Assembly (NCBI GenBank): GCA_022315425.1
Contig: JAIUPT010000019.1
Span: 806,001 to 870,000, forward strand
Source: Pseudevernia furfuracea
Lineage: Eukaryota; Ascomycota; Lecanoromycetes; Lecanorales; Parmeliaceae
Direction: 5' to 3'
Length of the DNA stretch: 64,000 bases
Shown here: positions 57,299 to 64,000 of the stretch, one piece after another
Numbering within the stretch: the first letter of the stretch is position 1
Layout of the letters: each line of letters opens with the position of its first letter
The notes under the pieces: generated by a model
The model's database searches: none
What the model was told of the DNA's origin: nothing
The model's input: the letters and a program-made list of their open reading frames with translations, nothing else
Program-made: the position numbers and the translations under genes

Positions 57299-58107
57299 CT
57301 ACTGAGCAATACCGATGACACCGCAAGCCGGACGGCCACCCGCGTTGCCCGTGGTCTTACTCTGCTCGTGTCCGCCCTTGCCCAAATCGTCCGTGCCAGC
57401 GTGCACGACGATAGTCCGACCCAGCACGCTCTCGGGACCGATCAGCTTGATCTGCTGGTCCGTGACGGAGCCCTTCGCGTTGCCCTGGCTGTCCGTCTTG
57501 AAGTTGCCGAGGTCGCCGACGTGGCGTTCGCTGTCCGAGGGGGCGCCGTGGGTCTTAGAGAAAGGGTTGACTGGGTTGCAGAGAAGGCTGTGTCAGCGGG
57601 GCGCCGATTACGAATCGAAAGTTCGATGGGAGGAGGGGAGGGGGGGGTGCTTACAGTGAGGTCCAGCGCTTGTGCAGCCATTGGTGTTGTCACCGAACTG
57701 GTGGACGTGCATGCCGCGCTCGGCCGAGGCATCGTGGCCAGAGATGTCGTAAGAGATGGTTGTCGGGGAGGACTCGGATGATTGCTCGAAGGTGACGGTC
57801 CCGCCGACCTTGGAGTCACCACGGAGGACTGCGACTGAGCGGGAGACGGTGGTTAGCTGGGGTTTGCGGAGGAGCGGAGTCGGGCAGAAAGGAAGGGCAA
57901 GAACGCCGGACTTGGCGGAATGAGCTGGAAGGGATTTGGAGAGGATATAAGAACTGTAGATTGAAGGTGGTGCAGGTGTTTTGATGGTGCAGAGAGTATC
58001 GAAGGGCATTGACTGGTGGGCTGAAAGCCGAAGCGGCTCAAACTTGCTCAACGCATGGTGGGATGTAGACGGGAGGCTCTCAGGGCAAGCTTACCAGCTT
58101 TCACCAT
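57299..58107 (-). CDS. SOD1: Cu/Zn superoxide dismutase
   Basis: Exons, in order of translation: 58107-58095 (13 nt), 57834-57655 and 57570-57299, giving 154 aa, exactly the family length. The start MVKAVAVLRGDSKVGGTV is created by splicing the 13-nt first exon across a 260-bp intron. Metal ligands are present: [20 protein letters not shown] (two copper His and the bridging His nearby), HVGDLGN, and the conserved HAGTDDLGKGGHEQSKTTGN. The end is GGRPACGVIGIAQ. It dismutates superoxide in the cytosol and intermembrane space. The 260-bp first intron is unusually long for this window; an in-frame ATG at 58051 reads through it but would give an odd N-terminus, so it is rejected. Confidence 0.97.
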
Positions 58108-58817
58108 TATGACTATTGATTTGCTTGTAGTTGTATGTACGTATAGTATTATCGACTTGGAGTGATTGTAGTGGATATATAACGTTGAAATAATAATAAT
58201 GATGGAAAGGTGGGGGGTTTTTTATGTGAGTTGTGAGTACTCTACTACGTCCGTACTCCGTAAGTAAGTAAGTGGGGAAATGGGGAAATAACGTCATGCA
58301 TGGATTCTACGAGAAGAAGATCCAAGAACTGAAGAATTGAATTGAATTGCAGAGTCTACAGCCACACTCCGTACGTGCACGCGGCGCGTGAGTCTTGTCA
58401 AGCATCTTTGATCTTCGGTTTCAATCCCTTCATGCTTTCATAACTGCGTGTTCGATTGAAGCTTGTGTGATGTTGCAGGTCGGCATGTTGTATTTCAAGC
58501 AGCAAAAGCCTGGAGTTCTTATGTAAGTCGATGTGGGGCCACTGGGCTTCTAGTAAGCACAAGGATGGTAGAAGACATCCATCGACACATGATGTCGTTG
58601 CGCTACTGCTAATGGGTGTAGCTTGGCTATCAGTACATGTGAAGTGATAGCATACTCAAGAAATGTGTCAAATATGCAGCCACAGCACATGGCACACGGC
58701 CCTTGCTGGAAAGCAGAATACAAAGGCCTTGTTGGCAACGGTATGATAAGGTGGTCAAGGCAGCTAATCGTTGTATCTTATAAAAATGAGGGAAATAATA
58801 TGATATAAGAATGATGA

Positions 58818-58848
<31 letters not shown>

Positions 58849-59459
58849 GAAAAATTGAATAAATAAAAGAAAAGGTAAGGAGAGTAATAAGTAATAAGTA
58901 CAGTAATAAGATAGGCGGTTTTAAAGAAGTCAATTTTGAAAAACCCCACTATACAAACGGTCTATACCTAGTCTATAGCGTGGTGGGTGCTGGCTGTAAG
59001 GTAATTAAAAACACCCCGGTCAAAGTTCCTAACGGCGCTCCACCAACCAAGTAGGTATCTCCTCATGTAAATGATTTCTTCCCTTCCGCATCTTGTGATT
59101 CCCCCTTCATTCATACTGTACTGCTGAATGCCACCTCTCTCATTACATTCTATCTGCGCGGGAACAGCGACTGTTCGGTGATCTGTAAGTTCTTCATATC
59201 TGTGTGTGCCAAGCCACGGAGAAAAAAAATAAAAAATCGCATCGACTTTCCCCAAATTTCCAACGTCTCGTTTGTGCGAGCAAAAATGAGACCTCTACCT
59301 ACATTGCTGCTCACTTGGGCCTTCCTGATCGGTTGAAAGCCTTTATCTGTCTGGGTGCTAATCTGCCTGCCTTTGCTTTGCAGTCTTCACTCCCTACTTT
59401 CCAACCTTTCTCCCCTACCCTCTGAGACATTGCTGAGGGAGCTTTGATATTCCGTCAAC
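58108..59459. other. Divergent promoter region
   Basis: About 1.35 kb between divergent genes. Contains the GAAA microsatellite at 58816-58849 and a C/T-rich leader before 59460. No gene recognised. Confidence 0.45.
58816..58849. repeat. GAAA microsatellite
   Basis: About eight perfect GAAA units followed by a degenerate AT-rich purine tract. Confidence 0.95.
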
Positions 59460-61024
59460 ATGTCATACTACGAAGCGCAGTCGTGGCAAATACCGACACA
59501 GCAAGTCTCACGCGAGCAATCTCCACCTCCTTCGCGAGCGGGTAGGCCTATCGAAGAAACATCAAGCCCACAGACAGAGGCTTATAGGCATGCAGGGACG
59601 AGTTCGGCCTTGCAACACGAGGATGGAGCTGCGTTCGACATTCAGATAGAAGGTATGTTTTTGAGCAATCCATTGTTCTCCTTCTACGGATGTGTTTGCG
59701 TGGTGTTTCAGCGGTCGCGAAATCGAGTCCCAAGCTTTCGGTCGGGACTGAAAGTTTCTCTGCATCTCTACTGACGTCCTTATAGAAGTCAACCGTGCCC
59801 TTGATAATCTCAACAAGAGCGGAAAGCTCTTCAGCCCACCTTCGAGACGAGACTCCATGCCCATGATGGGAGGTCCACGAGCTTTCTCCGATTTCGGTAC
59901 GTACAACATCATTCCCGTGGACTCGGATTTTCTAACCACCTATTACAGACCCTCGTATGGGCGGAATGCCCCAGCGGCACCATTCGATCGGCGACTTCGA
60001 TCAGGTTCGCCCCCATTCTGGCTCGAACCTCCAAAACTTTTACGCAAACCAGCGACACCAGCCAAGACCAAACGAAGCAGAGCAGATGCTGCAAGCCAAG
60101 CGCCGCATGGCCGCGCAACGTGAGCGTGAACTCCGCAATTACCACCAGGAGCAGCAGTACAACAGGAGTAGGTTTGATTGTTCTATGCTACACTGTAGCT
60201 TTTGCTGATGATCAGATGTTGTGGCAGACATTTCTACACAGGGCAAATCTGACCGCGCAATCAGCCCCAACACCATGAACGAGGACGATCGCCGGGAACT
60301 CATCGCCCGTCAGCATCGTGCCCTATACGGTAACGAGAGCAATCAGTATCTCGAAAGCGGCAGCTTTGGCGACGAGAGCCACACACCTCGCCCGTCCAAT
60401 CCAACATCAGGCAATACAAGTGCTGGTGGTCGTGGACCCTCGCCTCGGACATATGATCCATATACCATGGGCCAGAACCAGGCACAAGCCGCGATCGCAG
60501 AAGCTGGGGCCCAATTGAACGCCAACGATCAGAGCCAACAAGCTGCTCCAACGGGCCCCTCTCCAAAGCCTCAGCCTCAGCAACAGCAACGCTCTCGCGC
60601 GGACAGCACATCCTCACCAGCATCCAACCCTCCAAGCCAGAGCTTCAGCCTCTTCGAGAGCGCCGCCCAGCAATCCAGCCGGACCTCCACCTCCTCCCCC
60701 GGCGGCTCCCCTCCCCGTCAAGCTAAAACGTCAGCCCCTAGCGGTGTAGCACCAATCGGCACTCGTCCGGCTCAAAGCCAAGCTACCAACTCAATCCTCA
60801 ACACCAAGCGTTCAAACACTCCCTCCCCTTCCCCTCTAGGCTTTGGCTTCGCGCAGAACAATGACAGTCTTAATCCTATTTCTAACAACGGAAACGAGCG
60901 GTCTACATCCGCGGCTTCGAACCCGACATCCGGTAACAAGGACGCTGGCATGGCATGGGGCACCGGCAGCGGCGTTTGGGGCAGTAACAACAATAAATCC
61001 CTTCAGGCATCTGTTTGGGGTTGA
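59460..61024 (+). CDS. Conserved fungal disordered protein of unknown function
   Basis: Exons 59460-59652, 59786-59896, 59949-60167 and 60216-61024 give 443 aa. Features in order: MSYYEAQSWQIP start; EVNRALDNLNKSGKLFSPP; DSMPMMGGP; DPRMGGMPQRHHSIGDFD; a short helical patch PNEAEQMLQAKRRMAAQRER; NEDDRRELIARQHRALYGNE; then a long Gln/Ser/Pro/Asn-rich tail ending in two tryptophan motifs, GSGVWG and ASVWG. Such proteins occur across Pezizomycotina, but I do not know their function. A closely spaced alternative acceptor (60227 instead of 60215) would remove four residues in frame. The W-G repeats at the end could bind a partner domain. Confidence 0.78.
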
Positions 61025-61744
61025 GCGAGCGAGCGAGCGTTCCTTCTCGCCCCTCGATCGAATTTTTTGCGACATACTTGTACATGGCCTGGGAAAAAAG
61101 GGTGTTTTGCATTGTGGGTGCCATAGGTCTAGCATACGTGCTTGTGGCATGTTGGCTTAGGATACCGATACCTCATTCGCGGCTCGTTTCTCAAGGGTTT
61201 CTCTTTCCTGCAGTGCTCGCTTGGGCGTTGGCACGTCATCTACGGGCTGGGCCCGTCATCCATGGGCTCTGTGCAAGGATGAAGTTTTGATCGGTTGACA
61301 TGGGGTTTCAAAGGTGGTAAAAATGTGAAGCGGAATTGTACCGGCATATGTTGGTCATGGGCATGTACAGCTGCTTTTTAAGCGGGCGCTCTGGCAGTTA
61401 ATATCATTTGTGAGCGGGCTAATCAATCGGGCATGCTTTTTCCTCAATAATCAGTGTGCACATATTTATTTCCAAAACCCAAAAAGGACTGATAATCTAT
61501 TCGAAACACCAATGAATGCAAGAGGGTATCCCAATAACGCCGCTCGTCGTATGCATCGGCCTTATTGTCATTCTCTGCGTCATATATCCAAAACGCCCAA
61601 TGCTTTCAGAATGCTATGCGTTTTGTTTATAAACAAAAGAGGTCATTACGAGTCAAAAAGCCATGCTCCGCTTTCCCAAAAGCACCTGTACAAAGCATCT
61701 CTAAAAGCACGATACACCCCCACCTCACTATGATTCGCACCTCC
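61025..61744. other. Convergent intergenic region
   Basis: About 720 bp holding both terminators. Nothing else recognised. Confidence 0.45.
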
Positions 61745-64000
61745 TCATACCTTGCGAAAAGGATCAACACCAAGCGTCGGCGTCTCCACCAGCAGGTACG
61801 AAGGCACCCCCTCAGCCTTCCGCCGCTCAAAGAAGTTTTGGCATTCAGTGATCAGAATGGCCCACTCGGCAAGGGCTCTTCCGGCATACCTGCTCGGTCC
61901 GGCCATCACACCCACAGGCTCGAGAGGGCTGTTATCCCGAGTGTCCTCGGACTGACGAGACTGCAGGAACAATTGAGCTGGAAGAGGAAGCTTGGGGGGG
62001 TAGAGCCGTCGATCTCTACCTGCCGGATTGTTGCTATCTTGATCTATCCATTCGAGGGAGATCTTGAAGGACAATGTTCGGTAAGAGGGTGCCGGTCCTG
62101 CAACTCCATTTATGGCAGTCTTTGGTGCCGAACCTTCCGCGGATCCGCGACGAGATGTTGTCGAGCTTTGTAATGCTGCTAGCGTATCTTTTGCCGAGGT
62201 TGTTTTTGGACTGTCTTTGGGCGAGGTTGAAGGGATGATGCTCTTGAATAGATTCCATCGTTTCCTACCGCCGTCTTGTGACTTGCTCGTATCCTCAGCA
62301 TCCTTACGGAGCTGACTTAAACTGCTAGTGGAGGCCAGTTCTTGTGCGTTGTGTTCCTCGTAAGGATTGGCATTTTTAGTCGAAGCAGATGATAAGATGG
62401 CATCGAATGTGAGGAACGATCCACCTGGAGCCATTTGTGTGTCGTTTCTTACGATCTCTAGACATCGACCTGGAGCTGGGCTGCATGGTGCCGTGGAAGG
62501 AGGGGCGAGATGTTTTCTTTGCGCGTTTTCTTGGTTGTAGAGAAAGATACGATAGACTTGCTGGAGGCGGAGGTCTAGAGCCTCCAGTATGGCTCTGTAA
62601 TATATTCAGTTCACGGATAAAGGCAGCCACTTAACCAACACTCACATGTTAACATCAGATCCGTTATCATTCAGCCTTGCAATCTTCCAAACAACGAGCC
62701 GCATATAAAAAGCCCTAACCATTGGACACCAATGGTTGAAATTTGCATGGAAGGTATCCTCGGCTAAGAGCCAATGGAGACATACCTCGCGTCTCCTAGC
62801 CTCGTCACTTGTGATTGTTGACCACATACTGTAGAGGAAAGCACAAAGTCGGACTTCAGTCATACTATTCTGGCTTTGGTACATGTGCCTGCACACGTCG
62901 AGCCAGAAAGACCAGTCAATGAGAGAAACTGCGGCATCGGTGTCTTGCTGGTATCGTTGCAAAATGGGTATGGCTTCCTCAAGAAAGTCGCAGAGGGTGA
63001 AACACGCGTTGTGATCGTACATGGAAGTCCGTCGAGCAGCGACCTTGAGTAGGCCACTGAAAGACTGGGCAAAGATAGACCGAGACTTGCCTGCCATGAT
63101 GGTTGAGCTTGATAAACATTCCCTCAGAAGCATGATGAGCCGATTTTCACCCATCGTTCGAACAACGCCGTGAGCGGGAAGCGGTAGCATCGTGGCGCTG
63201 GCGTCTGCCTCTTGGAGCAAGGCGTCGAAAGTAATGGACGACGGGCCAATTTGGCCGATAGGTGGTTGGCTGTTGGTTTGTTGAATAGTAGCATCCAAGA
63301 CTGTAAGGATCTGTGCTTGGACCAAAGCCCATGCAGGCGCAGCCATTATCTCCTCTGGAGACGGGTCGTCCGGGAGGAAACGACACGCTAGATCTGTATA
63401 AAACTTGGTGAAGACGAAGAAAAGGTCGGTATCTTTGCCGGCCCATCTACTGACCCACGGACCATGCCATGGAATGTAAGTAGTAGCAATCGGTAATGGA
63501 GACTGGGGTTTGCTGCGTAGATACTTCATCATGGGTCGGAGAGCCTTCAATTTTAGCGAATGCAGACATTGTGGATACGCGGTACAGACTCTGTCGGATA
63601 CAGAATCTATTTCGGGCTGCTTCTGTGTGCTACCCTGGGCTAGCACGCGTCGCAGTGTCTCTGACGGTGTTGCCCACAGTCTCACCAATATCTCGGCGAT
63701 ACCCTCACAGTAAAAAAAAGCGTAAGCTGTAGCCCTGCCACAGAAGGTCACAACACTCGCGGCTACATTGCGAGTGGACATCTTATCGACTACATATGCC
63801 ATCTGAGCAAGAAGCTTCTGTGTGAACGTATTCCTTACGTTGTGGTGCACAGAGTCAGCCAAAAAGTCCGACATATTTGATCCCAAAGAAGTTGTAGACT
63901 GAGACTTCAATGAAGTGCGCGCCGTCTTGATCGGTCTCGTCATGATAGAAGAAAGAGGTAGAGTCCACTCTGGTCTGGCCATAAGTGCAGTGACAGCCTC
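61745..64000 (-). CDS. DUF1765 (UPF0592) protein, 3' part; gene runs off the right edge
   Basis: Exons, in order of translation: from beyond 64000 to 62646, and 62594-61745, joined across a 51-bp intron in phase 2. The window shows about 735 residues from the right edge. Blocks such as FTKFYTDLACRFLPD, ITFDALLQEADASATMLPLP, MGENRLIMLLREC and WCPMVRAFYMRLVVWKIARL fit the fungal DUF1765/UPF0592 family. The C-terminus continues through a Ser/Thr/Lys linker to a last conserved block (AGRALAEWAILITECQNFFE, GVPSYLLVETPTLGVDPFRK). Molecular role unknown. An ATG at 63982 is internal: the frame stays open to the edge. Confidence 0.7.

Noticed and set aside
57074..57781. A 235-codon plus-strand frame overlapping SOD1
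   Set aside because: SOD1 on the minus strand is complete and conserved; the plus frame is its shadow.
57608..58051. SOD1 start at the in-frame ATG at 58051 (minus)
   Set aside because: It reads through an intron with good splice sites; splicing gives the exact family N-terminus and length.
1..64000. tRNA and rRNA genes
   Set aside because: Looked for T-loop-like GGTTCRANYCC with a matching acceptor stem and for rRNA-like blocks; nothing convincing by eye.

Overview
The window is nuclear DNA of a filamentous ascomycete (Pezizomycotina). Genes are split by short introns of about 40-140 bp with GTAAGT/GTATGT-type donors, CTRAC-type branch points and YAG acceptors. They are spaced by 0.3-4 kb and lie on both strands, and the protein set is typical of such fungi (PFA5, SQT1, RfeG-like, transaldolase, Cu/Zn SOD, Tudor-SN, DUF1765). 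A Leotiomycete would fit, but the sequence does not prove the class. All spliced models below were assembled by eye, and each one whose two ends lie in the window closes in frame.

Left third (1-22 kb): the 3' end of a probable DNA polymerase eta gene; a complete fungal nitric oxide synthase (2351-5989) with a 10-nt micro-exon; a GT81-type glycosyltransferase joined by an intron to a Cys-based phosphatase (7914-9878), which looks like a one-polypeptide route to a glucosylglycerate-type solute; a charged repeat protein with duplicated exons and a GC-AG intron (10645-12996, minus); a decayed coding relic; an RfeG-like gene (14730-16020, minus); a BTB/POZ-like relic; and a GRAM-TBC-EF-hand Rab GAP (18764-22180).

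Middle (22-45 kb): a long coiled-coil, single-membrane-segment protein with 84-bp repeats; three very small Cys-rich proteins sharing a W-x-C-x2-C core (27742, 32896 and 34511) around the palmitoyltransferase PFA5; gene-poor stretches with poly-C tracts, an AT-rich patch and minisatellites; the ribosome-assembly WD40 protein SQT1; a frameshifted NTF2-like relic; and a peroxisomal 4-coumarate-CoA-ligase-like enzyme.

Right third (45-64 kb): an AlkB-like Fe(II)/2-oxoglutarate dioxygenase with a Cys-rich insert; an SDR; transaldolase; an isochorismatase-family hydrolase; Tudor-SN; Cu/Zn superoxide dismutase; a disordered fungal protein; and the 3' part of a DUF1765 gene that runs off the right edge.

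This is mostly an ordinary chromosomal neighbourhood and not one gene cluster. The points that stand out are the synthase-phosphatase fusion, the NOS with its repeated RRNS linker, the trio of Cys-rich mini-proteins, and the AlkB-like protein.
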